Shown here: positions 44,101-51,710 of the stretch, piece after piece | Layout of the letters: each line of letters opens with the position of its first letter | Numbering within the stretch: position 1 is the stretch's first letter | NCBI GenBank assembly: GCA_014804695.1 | Contig: JAAUZJ010000030.1 | Location: 62,001 to 126,000, forward strand | Reading direction: 5' to 3' | DNA: 64,000 nucleotides | Source: Lachnospiraceae bacterium | GTDB taxonomy: Bacteria > Bacillota > Clostridia > Lachnospirales > Lachnospiraceae | Notes under the pieces: model-generated | Told to the model about the DNA's origin: nothing | What the model saw: the letters and a program-made list of their open reading frames with translations, nothing else | Database searches by the model: none | Translations under genes and position numbers: made by a program

Positions 44101-45864
44101 AAGTACAAGAAAGCGCTTAAGGAAGGAACCGACTTTACGGTAACGCTTACAAAAGCAGATGCACCCGAGGGCACAGCGCCGGTAAGCAAGACCGAAGGCA
44201 CCACACCGGCCAAGACACCTACAGGCGCAGATAAGGCAGGAGCTTACACACTGCGGATCAAGCCGGTGGATAATTCCAACTACAGCGGATATATCGAGAA
44301 GACGGTTTATATTGCAGGAAAAGACAAACTGCTTAAGAACGCTAAGATCACTATTAAGACAAAGACTCTTAAGTGGGATGACAAGGACACTACAGGCTAT
44401 GGAAATTACAATAAGGATAGCTGGGGCGGATTTTACCTTATACCAGGTTCATCCAAGGATGACGCTAAGGACTTTACCGTAAGCATGGGCAAGACTTATC
44501 TTACAAACGGTCAGACCGGTGTAAATGATAAGGATGCTGATAAGAGTCAATATTATATCTCTTATACGAATAACGATCAGGCGGGAACCGCAACCATAAC
44601 CGTTACCGGTGACGGAATAAATTACATTGGTACAAAGAGCGCAACCTTCAAGATTCAGGGAACTGCGTTTAAAGCGGGAACCAAGGCAGGAAACATTAAG
44701 CTGCCTGATACGCTCACTGCTCCGGAAGCTTATACCGGAAAAGCGATAACGAAAGACCTTAGCAGTCTGGAAATCGTAGGAAAGACCGATGGAACGAAGC
44801 TAAGCGAGGGTGTAGACTACAGCGTAACCCATAGTAACAACGTTAAAAAAGGAAATGCTACGGTAATAATTACGGCTAAGCCTGAATCAGGTTATACCGG
44901 AAGCATCAAGAAGACATTTAAGATTCAAGCTGCAGATCTGAAAAAGGCCATAAAGAGCGCAAGTGGAGGAAATGCAGAGCTTAAATCCGGGACAGACGGC
45001 AGTATAACCGGAATAGAATATAAGGATCCTGTATCTTATTCCAAAGCCGGAGCAACAATATCCGGTCTCGTATTCAAAAACGAGACGGGAACAGAGCTAA
45101 AGTCTGGAACAGACTATACGGTTAAGTATACTTATACTGATAAGAAAGATAAAAAAGCAGGTTCAAGCGCAAAAATGACTCTTAAGGGCAAAGGCAACTA
45201 TAGCGGAACAGTAGATGTAGAATTTACGATCGGCAAAGCTGCTTATAGCAACTTAGAGGTAAGCGTGGCACCGGTCAAACTCGGCAATAAGGCATTGAAA
45301 CCCAAGGTAACTGTTAAGGACGGAAAGAAAGCCCTTACGGTTTCCGAGGATGGCAAGAAGGAAGTAAAGGTAACATATGCTAATAATGAGCCTGAGAAAG
45401 TGCAGGCATGGCTTACATGGCTTGCATCCGGTTCTGCTGAGGAAACAGAGCCTGCTGCGCCTACGGTAACGATCGAAATCGTGAATAACGCTAACTACGA
45501 ACAGGTATTATCGGATACACGTACACTCAATGTATACAGCGATAAACTGGACAAAAATAAGTTAACAATCAACTGGCGTGACACTGCAAAGGTAACTGAC
45601 TTTACCTATAACAATGGCGAGCAGATTAAACCGGAAATAAGCAGTATTAATTATGATAATAAGACTTATACGGTTATGGCTGCCGGTAAAGATTATTACG
45701 CATACGATAGTAATAATGTTGAAATATTCAAGATTATATACGGTGCAAACAACAAGTCAGGCAAAAAGGCAGGAAGTGTAACGATAGAAGGTTTGAAACT
45801 TTACGGTGGTAAGTATACTGAGAAGTTTGAGATTAAACCAAGAGATATAGTAATAAATAATTAA
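38119..45864 (+). CDS. Giant secreted repeat protein (2581 residues)
   Basis: A Sec signal peptide (MKRGKKKMSRIVSLLLAAAM..., cleavage near VNA-AE, residue 34) is followed by a ~160-residue Ser/Gly/Glu/Asp linker. Three related modules follow to about residue 1100, each closing with a similar strand (SKTLPVTYVDGVVKNI, KPLSIPLKYDKNALKNV, SPLSIPIKYTDSAVESL). From about 1450 there are Ig-like/MBG-like modules with the YDGEAFDG..., VDAGTYTMKAKV pattern, and from about 1880 modules with GTGTVKITGKGNYDKEIEKT-like strands. No LPXTG, SLH or choline-binding anchor is visible at the C-terminus, so it is released or held by other contacts. AAGGAGG precedes the ATG; a terminator follows. Adhesion or matrix function is inference. 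Confidence 0.85.
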   Translation: MKRGKKKMSRIVSLLLAAAMIVTSLPQSMLTVNAAEVSDVSVSNEAFSEEGTQESGASENGITEGEASGDDSAKDGIAEGDSSGDNVVGEDSSEGNTSDGENPDNGTSNEGKLDGETSNEGKADDDAQGEDKTEGEDSEVGDTSSEDDGKDDAGQGEDEESQNGEEDGEEAGSVDYDIAEKPESEEPLLDEGEEKEPISISFVGNSESFTVYDESGNDITNNGFIVPYGSIDILKFKIMPKAETGYVVEFSDEPYLYTQCKWAGMEFSKTEVNGGGYECTISPVDKDTGYTQGIYIWMREANRETYKLKFLYSSEDVDELVLTNNPEGDKQNVSNNVTVRVINEYRTSFKLKAKAGKSLAVSYKSDDQDDYDRDAFKSYYVEDEDGYYNFDLGKVSENATITIQEGWKVNFEYNDDEIEELYRKILVGDEDDLLSGNAWFETCNIINHTEGVTKGEVLYFSFYPTEEYYLCDASVTDGLGNNIEKIWYGGDARDWAGGYVYKVVPTADMTINIEFTSKTLPVTYVDGVVKNISITAKDEGGEAKEVYDKDKKEIINIYSDMTEYNISFEVAEGKLFDRVELVNYYTWYDEETGEMQEEYDYEKIEVERKDDGTYASVYSFCIWSDSSELRIIADDAYTVTFVPSDEVKLYAYDDYELTNELSGEKNIVKDSEYEFRITFDTEYELATPYVIATSDGEERELKVIGDKYEMWDPSEEKLVYYYYCSFITTADTTISVSLKPLSIPLKYDKNALKNVEISEQRGAKLSADRDAVIANKYDELRDCEIMFGLEDGKTVKEAYYAYTRYHDTYTENIPMSYDEETQIYTITLNVPEVDDYRNMSIDYIQIVAGDKCEISFEGYEGKAEIIDFNNYEDINFDNDKPVGVVKNSEYLFRVELLPDYNAALCRVTTEGGEELPVKYYSIKGESWEEIRNIQYYSFTPTTDTTIHIEISPLSIPIKYTDSAVESLTLTHNMGEVENAPELSADKKAVNVWRYETDLRFDLELESGRTLSRIFSRRSNVDDYGNKIDGYYEDDIPYQMVDDKYYFEVGIYYDDYGSNLLEIEIVTDKVNLRDCTVELDLDNDYWRYYVSYRAEEIKPGVTLKYEVEEGKPEIIDPNEYSVTYENNRNVGEAYVIIKAKEDSEACTGSIEAYFEIVKAQAPTIDPISISVDVNDIKENPDRELNLSNSVLVNTGLEQGVKPIWYIVDTGNEDYTPGDVLVDGTDPFIDSQSQYYWNEENKEEKVIWTHTLKYSIKDDVDEDSKSAMIVLIASFDNYEDAKIVIEISMAEKEEIILDGYSCTRNKTYDAKPYDYDYDNLYLVGENGLEREDSAEIMKELKNSIKFHYKGEEYTKDGYRSYDSYEAPVNVGNYTLTVELSEENKSYTATPYEVGNVRINRREIYIRAEALNLNVGDLLPDKYSYRITGDGLLEGDKISPEPTLLCDATDTETAKKYKIVVDTSDMDICNSDGESVRYYYSIDYYDNWLTISSVSKTEITLNHKTGTSLTKIYDGEAFDGISLIEAKNDETPIEDAIITVKYTGRGNTVYTESETAPVDAGTYTMKAKVASNDGQYKSEELSLDIEITKAEAPVLQEQGINLPPVTEDTLKTLDLTQYIPTGYEVTGYGTVNKTDSANMLTGTAQVDAQGVLSYTLKADINTGTAELTIPLEFKNHKDTTLTVKIMLTSKTLLTLSKAAGVDVNKEYDGNAYNIPAEAVTVSGMSQGTVAQPELDYTYTLRGSVEPITALHAGLYSVTVTVAEDDENYAAQSPLVIDFEITKKTVNVTAKSGNWNKAFVARPTATEYPLEYEQDSLIGSDSWTNGPTSYTYTYNVDGKETVLPDTDDAWEALEAGTVITVTPAGAKATDDYEVVHISGKLTVADMPEDGQMYVPDIEAMTYTGSQIKPQVKVYFIKNGEPVELTSKDYKVTYGENKDAGTGTVKITGKGNYDKEIEKTFTIEKASIGDGSENTALGITLKYTDQSLDTKASKLVTSLKYKKALKEGTDFTVTLTKADAPEGTAPVSKTEGTTPAKTPTGADKAGAYTLRIKPVDNSNYSGYIEKTVYIAGKDKLLKNAKITIKTKTLKWDDKDTTGYGNYNKDSWGGFYLIPGSSKDDAKDFTVSMGKTYLTNGQTGVNDKDADKSQYYISYTNNDQAGTATITVTGDGINYIGTKSATFKIQGTAFKAGTKAGNIKLPDTLTAPEAYTGKAITKDLSSLEIVGKTDGTKLSEGVDYSVTHSNNVKKGNATVIITAKPESGYTGSIKKTFKIQAADLKKAIKSASGGNAELKSGTDGSITGIEYKDPVSYSKAGATISGLVFKNETGTELKSGTDYTVKYTYTDKKDKKAGSSAKMTLKGKGNYSGTVDVEFTIGKAAYSNLEVSVAPVKLGNKALKPKVTVKDGKKALTVSEDGKKEVKVTYANNEPEKVQAWLTWLASGSAEETEPAAPTVTIEIVNNANYEQVLSDTRTLNVYSDKLDKNKLTINWRDTAKVTDFTYNNGEQIKPEISSINYDNKTYTVMAAGKDYYAYDSNNVEIFKIIYGANNKSGKKAGSVTIEGLKLYGGKYTEKFEIKPRDIVINN

Positions 45865-45895
45865 CATTAATGGAAGAACGACAAAAGTAACATGA

Positions 45896-45937
45896 AAAAA
45901 CTAAGCGGGGAAGTTATGTCAACCCCGCTTAGTTTTT
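45896..45937 (+). terminator. Terminator of the giant protein, first copy of the ACTAAGCGGGG hairpin
   Basis: ACTAAGCGGGG pairs with CCCCGCTTAGT around a 12-nt loop, followed by TTTTT. The same stem recurs at 46715-46745. Confidence 0.88.
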
Positions 45938-46055
45938 ATAATTATACATATTTTTGAACCACGAGCAGAAAAATAATAATAGTTAATTTTTATATAGCAT
46001 GGTATAATGTATAAAAACGTGAGAAAGCAGTGTGAATTTGTAAAGGAGAATGCTT

Positions 46056-46292
46056 ATGTCAACATTAGAAAAGACAATAGTTCTGTTAAATGCCTTGCCT
46101 GAAAGTCAAATAGAGACAATATATAGTTTTGTACAGTTTCTCAGCTCACAGCAGACAACAGAAAAACCTGCTGATATGGAATCGTTGGATAATATTTTGG
46201 GGAAGATAGTGGGAGCTGTACCAGATACTGGTAAGACATTGGAAGAATACAGAGAGGAACGGATAAAGGATCGGTATGAAATTATTGATTGA
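46056..46292 (+). CDS. Antitoxin of a PIN toxin-antitoxin pair
   Basis: 78 residues from ATG 46056 (GGAG 7 bp upstream; ATG 46050 is too close to it). Acidic and helical: LEKTIVLLNALPESQIETIY, FVQFLSSQQ, ILGKIVGAVPDTGKTLEEYR. The helical start and the EEYREERIKDRYE tail fit DUF2281-like antitoxins of PIN toxins. It overlaps the toxin gene by 17 bp. An extended -10 (TGGTATAAT, 46000-46008) lies upstream. Confidence 0.8.
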   Translation: MSTLEKTIVLLNALPESQIETIYSFVQFLSSQQTTEKPADMESLDNILGKIVGAVPDTGKTLEEYREERIKDRYEIID

Positions 46293-46698
46293 CACGAATG
46301 TAATTTTGGATATGGTATTTAAAAGACAAGATTATAATGTTGCTATTGAGTTGTTTAGAAAAATCAGGTCATCCGGGGTGGATGCGTGCATAACTGCGTC
46401 ATCTGTAACAGATTTATTTTATATTATACGTAAAGAAACACACGACACCCAACAGACATATGAGATCATAGAGAATATCTTTAAGCTGGTAGCGATTCTT
46501 TCTGTAACAGAAAAAGATATTCATGATGCTTTCAGAAAAAAATGGAAAGACTTCGAAGATTGTGTTCAATATATGACAGGTAAAAATAGTATGGTAGATT
46601 ATATCGTTACAGATAATCAGAAAGATTACGAAGAAGACTTGCTGCCTGTCCTAACACCGGAAGAGTGCATAAAAATGATTGATGACATAAAGAAATGA
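46276..46698 (+). CDS. PIN-domain toxin (VapC-like ribonuclease)
   Basis: 140 residues with a PIN fold. LLIDTNVILDMVF carries the first acidic residue, FEDCVQYM gives the middle acidic pair region, and DYIVTDNQKDYEE provides the last. Such toxins cleave tRNA or rRNA when released from the antitoxin. Its start lies inside the antitoxin gene, so translation is coupled. The module is closed on both sides by the same hairpin sequence. Confidence 0.86.
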   Translation: MKLLIDTNVILDMVFKRQDYNVAIELFRKIRSSGVDACITASSVTDLFYIIRKETHDTQQTYEIIENIFKLVAILSVTEKDIHDAFRKKWKDFEDCVQYMTGKNSMVDYIVTDNQKDYEEDLLPVLTPEECIKMIDDIKK

Positions 46699-46714
46699 CT
46701 ATAGCATTATAAAG

Positions 46715-46745
46715 AACTAAGCGGGGAAGTCCCCGCTTAGTTTTC
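46715..46745. terminator. Second copy of the ACTAAGCGGGG hairpin
   Basis: AACTAAGCGGGGA pairs with TCCCCGCTTAGTT around a 2-nt loop, followed by TTCTC. The stem matches that of 45896-45937. Its right arm holds the stop codon of the convergent DegV gene. Confidence 0.85.
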
Positions 46746-47624
46746 TCTTTTATCCCCCCAGAAAAACAACGCTACGGTTCCGGGGCCCGTATGGCTGCCG
46801 ATAGTAGCGCCAATCGAAAATATTTCCACATTTCCGTTAAGCTTGGGGAAACGTTCCTCTATAAGAGCGGCAACGGCTTTTGCATCTTCAATACATGCCG
46901 ATTGGCTGATAAAGCACTTGCCTGAATAGTTAAGGCCATCACGCGCATGGGCTTCCATTTGTTCTACTATACGGTTGATGACCTTTTTCTTGGTTCTTAT
47001 TTTCTCTCTTGGTATAAGTTTTCCTTCAAAATCTACATTTAATAATGGGCAGATATTTAGGACGGAGCCGATAAACCCGCTTGTTTTGGAAATGCGGCCG
47101 CCTCGTATATAGAATGTAAGGTCGGTAGAGAAGAACCAGTGCTGTAAGTTAAGTTTATTGTTCTCAACCCAGTCATGGAGTTCATCAATTCCCATGCCGG
47201 AATCACGCATATCGGCAAGGGTGTCCATGAGAAGGCCAAAACCGCTAGAAGCCGCAAGAGAGTCCACTATATATAACTTCCTGTCGGGATATTTTTCCAA
47301 AAGTTCATCCCGGGCGATGCAGGCGGAATTGTATGTGCCTGAAATACCGCTTGACAGGGTAAGGTGCAGAACGTCTTTACCGTCTTTTAACATTTTTTCA
47401 AAATATTCTTCGTATTCGCCAAGTGAAATTTGCGACGTTTTGGTAGATGCGCCTTCTGTCATCTTGCGATACATTGTATCAAGAGGGAGCGACTGACCAA
47501 GGTCGTCCAAATAATCTTCTCCATCCAGCTCAAAATGAAAGCAGGCATAACGGATGTTATTATGTTCAAAATGTTCTTTGGTCAAATCTGCGGTGGAACA
47601 GCAGCTGAGTATATATTCTGACAT
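46737..47624 (-). CDS. DegV family fatty-acid-binding protein
   Basis: 295 residues. Family features: YILSCCSTADLT at the start, ASTKTSQISLGEYEEYFEKM, LSSGISGTYNSACIARDELL, IVDSLAASSGFGLLMD and the C-terminal IGATIGSHTGPGTVALFFWG. DegV proteins bind a fatty acid and in some bacteria deliver it to the FakA kinase; no kinase gene is adjacent. A spacer of 178 bp separates it from the divergent chemoreceptor. Start at ATG 47624. Confidence 0.93.
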   Translation of the reverse strand: MSEYILSCCSTADLTKEHFEHNNIRYACFHFELDGEDYLDDLGQSLPLDTMYRKMTEGASTKTSQISLGEYEEYFEKMLKDGKDVLHLTLSSGISGTYNSACIARDELLEKYPDRKLYIVDSLAASSGFGLLMDTLADMRDSGMGIDELHDWVENNKLNLQHWFFSTDLTFYIRGGRISKTSGFIGSVLNICPLLNVDFEGKLIPREKIRTKKKVINRIVEQMEAHARDGLNYSGKCFISQSACIEDAKAVAALIEERFPKLNGNVEIFSIGATIGSHTGPGTVALFFWGDKREN

Positions 47625-47802
47625 AGTCTTAAACCTCCTGTTAAGTTTATATTTTTAAGTTTAGCATGATGATTTGATATATGTAAATAGCAAAATACTA
47701 ATCTACCTGGCATTGTATATTAATTTATAGACGTTTTTAATATAATATAGTATAATGATATTCACTAAGGGGTTAAAATCGGAAGGTATACAGGGGGAAC
47801 AA

Positions 47803-49818
47803 ATGAAGACGATTAGAGGAAGACTGATTGCGGCTATATCGCTGTCAGTAGTTGTAGTTTTAACAATAGTGGCGCTTTCAGGATATCTGACTGCCAACAG
47901 GGTTGTGGAAAAGGATATTAAGGAGCTGCAATATGTTAAAGCCCAGAAATCGGCCGAAGAAATTGATGGCTGGCTCGCGGTGCAGATGGCATGGGTTGAA
48001 GAGAATGTCAATACATACGAGCTTAAGATGAGGCAGGAATCCTATGACGAGATAAAAGCTTATCTGGCGGCGCACCTTGCTGAGGATGACGGAACAATTC
48101 TGGATGCTTATTATGGTTTTGAAGATCATACAATGCTGCTGATTAATTCCGAATTGCCGGAAAACTATGACTGTTGTGAGCGTGACTGGTATAAAATGGC
48201 TAAGGAAACCGATGCGCTTGTTTTAACGGATCCTTATGTGGATGCATTTACGAATAGAATGGTTGTGACAATTGCAGCGCCTGTTCATGATGCAGATGGC
48301 AAAATAGCAGGTGTGTGCGGTGCCGACATTACGACGGACGAGCTTATAAGTGTGGTAGATAAGCTTAAATCGGATGATGCATATGGTTTTCTTGTGGACA
48401 GTACGGGACACTTTATTACGCATCAGAACGAAGCTTTTCTTCCTATGAATGATGGTTTAACCTCAGTTTCCGATGTGGAATATGGCGGATATGGGGAAAT
48501 CGGCGCCGATGGGAGCTCAGAAGGCATAAAAATCGCAACGGATTACGATGGAGTAAGGAAATATTTTGCTATCGTGGAATTAGATAACAGCGATTGGACA
48601 ATAGGCGTTGTAATGCCGGAGAGCGTTGTATCAGATGAATTGACTACATTGGTCACCAATTCGCTGGCAACCAGCATTGCAGGAATAGTGTTGATCATAG
48701 TCTGTGTTGTGATTACGGTTAATAAGCTTATGGCGCCTATAGCAACCTTAAAACAGTTCGCAATAGGTGATTTCAGGGAAGATACCGAGATAAAAGGCAA
48801 GGTTAAGCACACTGTTGCCGAAGGATTCAAGAATGAGGTAGAGGAAATCAACTATGCGGTTGGTTCGGTGCGTAATCAGATTCGTGAGACTATTACAGGA
48901 ACCAAGCAGGAGGCTGCGGGAATTGCAGAAAGTGCATCCGAAACCTATATTAATATGGCGGAAGTAAATAATGGTCTTGACCAGATGGATCAGATGATAG
49001 AAGAGGTAATGACAAGAGCCAATAATGCTGAAGAGCTTACCCGGATGATAAAAACGACAAGTTCTGAAATCGGTACGGTTGTAGATATTGTATCTGCTAA
49101 GGCATCAGAGTCAGCGAATATATCGAGTGAAACAAATGCCCGAGCTGATAAGATGCTTGAAAGTACGGTAGAAGCAAGGAAACAGGCAAGTGTAATTTAT
49201 CGCGACGTGGAGAAAAAACTTGAAGCCGCATTGCAGGAAGTAACGGGAATTGAAACGATAAAGTCATTTTCACAGGAGATTTTGGGTATTGCTTCCAAAA
49301 CCAATCTGATTGCTCTAAATGCGTCGATAGAAGCGGCACGGGCGGGAGAAGCCGGAAAGGGATTTGCGGTAGTAGCCGAAGAAATCAGGGAGCTTGCGGA
49401 TAATTCCACGCAGGTTGTAGATAGTATGCAGGCGGCCATTGACGAGGTTTATGATTCAGTAACGCTGCTTAGGGATAATGCATCCACTTTACTTGATTTT
49501 ATGAAAAATCAGGTAGTGGAAGATTATCATAATATGGTGGATACTGCAAAACAGTATAAGGAAGACGCCTCTTATTATGATGATATTGCCACAGACCTTG
49601 GAGCCTCGGCACAGCAGATGGGGGCATCCATAGAGGAAATTCTGGAAACGCTGAATACTGCTACGGAGGTCATTGAAAAAATGTTAGAGTCTATTGACCA
49701 ATTAGCGATGGTGAACCAGAATACGAATATAAGCTCGGAAGAAATTTTAAGACAGATGGCAATCCTTGAGCGAAGCAGCCGCAAACTTGAAGAAATTGTG
49801 GGCAATTTCCAGATATAG
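47803..49818 (+). CDS. Methyl-accepting chemotaxis protein with dCache sensor
   Basis: 671 residues from ATG 47803, which has GGGGGA upstream; an earlier ATG at 47755 overlaps the -10 box (TATAAT 47751-47756). Order: membrane helix at about 10-28 ([20 protein letters not shown]), an extracellular double-Cache domain to about 285 ([40 protein letters not shown]), a second membrane helix ([16 protein letters not shown]), then a cytoplasmic signalling coiled coil with the tip [19 protein letters not shown]. It senses a small extracellular ligand such as an amino acid and signals through CheA/CheW. It converges on the AGCS symporter with 8 bp between. Confidence 0.92.
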   Translation: MKTIRGRLIAAISLSVVVVLTIVALSGYLTANRVVEKDIKELQYVKAQKSAEEIDGWLAVQMAWVEENVNTYELKMRQESYDEIKAYLAAHLAEDDGTILDAYYGFEDHTMLLINSELPENYDCCERDWYKMAKETDALVLTDPYVDAFTNRMVVTIAAPVHDADGKIAGVCGADITTDELISVVDKLKSDDAYGFLVDSTGHFITHQNEAFLPMNDGLTSVSDVEYGGYGEIGADGSSEGIKIATDYDGVRKYFAIVELDNSDWTIGVVMPESVVSDELTTLVTNSLATSIAGIVLIIVCVVITVNKLMAPIATLKQFAIGDFREDTEIKGKVKHTVAEGFKNEVEEINYAVGSVRNQIRETITGTKQEAAGIAESASETYINMAEVNNGLDQMDQMIEEVMTRANNAEELTRMIKTTSSEIGTVVDIVSAKASESANISSETNARADKMLESTVEARKQASVIYRDVEKKLEAALQEVTGIETIKSFSQEILGIASKTNLIALNASIEAARAGEAGKGFAVVAEEIRELADNSTQVVDSMQAAIDEVYDSVTLLRDNASTLLDFMKNQVVEDYHNMVDTAKQYKEDASYYDDIATDLGASAQQMGASIEEILETLNTATEVIEKMLESIDQLAMVNQNTNISSEEILRQMAILERSSRKLEEIVGNFQI

Positions 49819-49826
49819 GGCAGCAC

Positions 49827-51125
49827 TTACGCTTTTATATGCCGTCGCAGAAAATAGAGCGCAATAATATTAGGAACTACCATAAGTCCGTTGATCAGGT
49901 CGCTGCATTCCCACACAAGGTTTAGGGGGATGACAGCTCCGATATAAATCATCAGGATATAAAGCAGTTTATAGTACGGAATACCTTTTTTGCCAAGAAG
50001 GTATTCCGTTGCCTTTTCACCAAAATAGGACCAGCCAATCAGGGTAGTGACGGCGAAGGCGGCCAGAGAGATAGTTAAAAAAGCATCCCCTATATAGGGA
50101 AGATGCGCAAAGGCAGCGGAGGTTAGGCCGGTAGATGGCACATTTTGGATAGAAGCAGGATCATAGAGCATATTTGATACAATAACTAAGCCTGTAACCA
50201 GGCACATTACAACGGTATCCCAGAAAACGGCGGTCATGGATACATAGGCCTGAATCCTTGGATCGTTGGTGCCGGAGGCAGCAGCGGCTATTGCCGAAGT
50301 ACCGATTCCGGCCTCATTGGTAAAAAGCCCCCTTGCAATGCCATAGCGCAGGGATAACTGCAGGGTAGAGCCAACGAAGCCGCCTGCTATTGAAGAGATA
50401 CTGAAAGCATTTTTTAAAATCCAGATACAGGCCGCCGGAAGCTGCCTGCGGTATAGGATAAGCAGAAGAAAGCAGCCAAATAGATAGAAAAAGCTTATTG
50501 CCGGAACAACTCTTTCGCATAAATTTCCGATTGCTTTTATACCGCCCAGGATCACACAGCCTGTAAGGATGGCAAGTATAATACCGCTTATATGCGGAGA
50601 TATTTTAAAAGATGCATAGGCCGCCTGTGTTACCGAATTGGACTGTGTGGTAGAGCCTATGCCAAAAGCCGCGGCAAGGGTACATATAGCATAGAAGGTG
50701 CCAAGTGTTTTGTTATGTAAACCATTGCGCAGTACATACATAGGGCCTCCTACAAAGGTGCCGTCCGCTTGTCTGCTGCGAAACAGTACGCTCAAATAAC
50801 ATTCGCTGTAGGCAGTCGCCATACCCAATATTCCGGTAATCCAACACCAGAATATGGCGCCCGGTCCACCAAGGGCTACAGCGGTAGAGACGCCGATAAT
50901 GTTGCCGGTGCCAAGCGTAGCCGCAAGTGTTGTGGCAAGCGCAGAAAACGGTGATAAATTCGTATCTTCGTTATCCGCAAGTCCAAGGGAAAGTTTTATT
51001 GCATAGAAGATTTTGCGCTGCGGGGCGCGCAGTTTCAGAGTAAAATATATATGAGTGCCCATGAGCACGAAAAGAAGGGGTAACCCCCAGATAAAATTAT
51101 TAGCGTTTTGTATAATTTGAAGCAT
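49827..51125 (-). CDS. AGCS family sodium:amino-acid (alanine/glycine) symporter
   Basis: 432 residues, about ten membrane helices. Family motifs: SPFSALATTLAATLGTGNII with GVSTAVALGGPGAIFWCWI, GGPMYVLRNGL, LFTNEAGIGTSAIAAAA and GWSYFGEKATEYLLG. It imports alanine, glycine or a similar amino acid with Na+. It is about 30 residues shorter than many AgcS proteins but has the full core. It lies tail to tail with the chemoreceptor, which may sense related compounds; that link is a guess. Confidence 0.93.
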   Translation of the reverse strand: MLQIIQNANNFIWGLPLLFVLMGTHIYFTLKLRAPQRKIFYAIKLSLGLADNEDTNLSPFSALATTLAATLGTGNIIGVSTAVALGGPGAIFWCWITGILGMATAYSECYLSVLFRSRQADGTFVGGPMYVLRNGLHNKTLGTFYAICTLAAAFGIGSTTQSNSVTQAAYASFKISPHISGIILAILTGCVILGGIKAIGNLCERVVPAISFFYLFGCFLLLILYRRQLPAACIWILKNAFSISSIAGGFVGSTLQLSLRYGIARGLFTNEAGIGTSAIAAAASGTNDPRIQAYVSMTAVFWDTVVMCLVTGLVIVSNMLYDPASIQNVPSTGLTSAAFAHLPYIGDAFLTISLAAFAVTTLIGWSYFGEKATEYLLGKKGIPYYKLLYILMIYIGAVIPLNLVWECSDLINGLMVVPNIIALYFLRRHIKA

Positions 51126-51208
51126 AGTCCACCGGATTGTTTCAGTTACTTTATTTATATGGGTGGGGAGTGGAAAAAAGAACGTGGATTGAAATAGGAG
51201 GAATTTTC

Positions 51209-51595
51209 ATGGAGGAAACAAGGGAAAGAGAGGCGGCGTGGCAGTGGGCTAAGGCACTTTGTTACTACGCGGGAGAGAATGAGGAATTTTTGAAGCAGTT
51301 TTGGGATGCGTTAATGGCTTCCGAAGGTGTTTATAAGGAGTTTGTTTATTATTTAACAAACCAGACCTTTCTTTGTGAATATAAGGTGGAAGGGTATAGT
51401 GTGGTTGACATAATGGTTTGGCAGATGGATCATTTTAAGGCTCAGATGGACAGAGGACATGATGATATGAAGCAAAATGGGGATAAGATGCTGCTTATGG
51501 CGTTTGATACAATGCTTAAGATGGAGAAACAGCCGGAGAAGTATGTGCTATTAATGCAGTCGGAAACCGGCACGGATTATCCGGAGAAATACTGA
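51209..51595 (+). CDS. Uncharacterised small cytoplasmic protein
   Basis: 128 residues from ATG 51209, which has AGGAGGAA 6 bp upstream; the longer frame from 51137 has no site. The sequence is helical and rich in Trp, Met and aromatic residues (EREAAWQWAKALCYYAGENE, FVYYLTNQTFLCEYKVEGYS, MVWQMDHFKAQMDRG). There is no signal or membrane segment. I do not recognise the family. The trkA promoter begins at its stop codon. Confidence 0.7.
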   Translation: MEETREREAAWQWAKALCYYAGENEEFLKQFWDALMASEGVYKEFVYYLTNQTFLCEYKVEGYSVVDIMVWQMDHFKAQMDRGHDDMKQNGDKMLLMAFDTMLKMEKQPEKYVLLMQSETGTDYPEKY

Positions 51596-51596
51596 G

Positions 51597-51625
51597 TTGA
51601 TAATTGTCGAAGTAAAGAATATAAT
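51597..51625 (+). promoter_or_regulatory. Promoter of trkA-trkH
   Basis: TTGATA at 51597-51602, a 17-bp spacer, and TATAAT at 51620-51625, about 85 bp before trkA. No c-di-AMP riboswitch-like structure was seen in the leader. Confidence 0.75.
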
Positions 51626-51710
51626 ATAGTATGTAATTGTAGAAAATCTTTGATAATCAGAATTTGAATAATTATTCGGATATCTATATGAAGAAAGGTA
51701 CAGTAAGCAG

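Noticed and set aside
38119-45864. Many repeated protein segments that might suggest a CRISPR array or DNA satellite
   Set aside because: The repeats are protein modules of differing DNA sequence in one open frame; no short identical direct repeats with unique spacers were seen anywhere in the window.
51596-51710. c-di-AMP (ydaO-type) riboswitch before trkA
   Set aside because: The 115-bp spacer holds a plain promoter and no conserved riboswitch-like structure.
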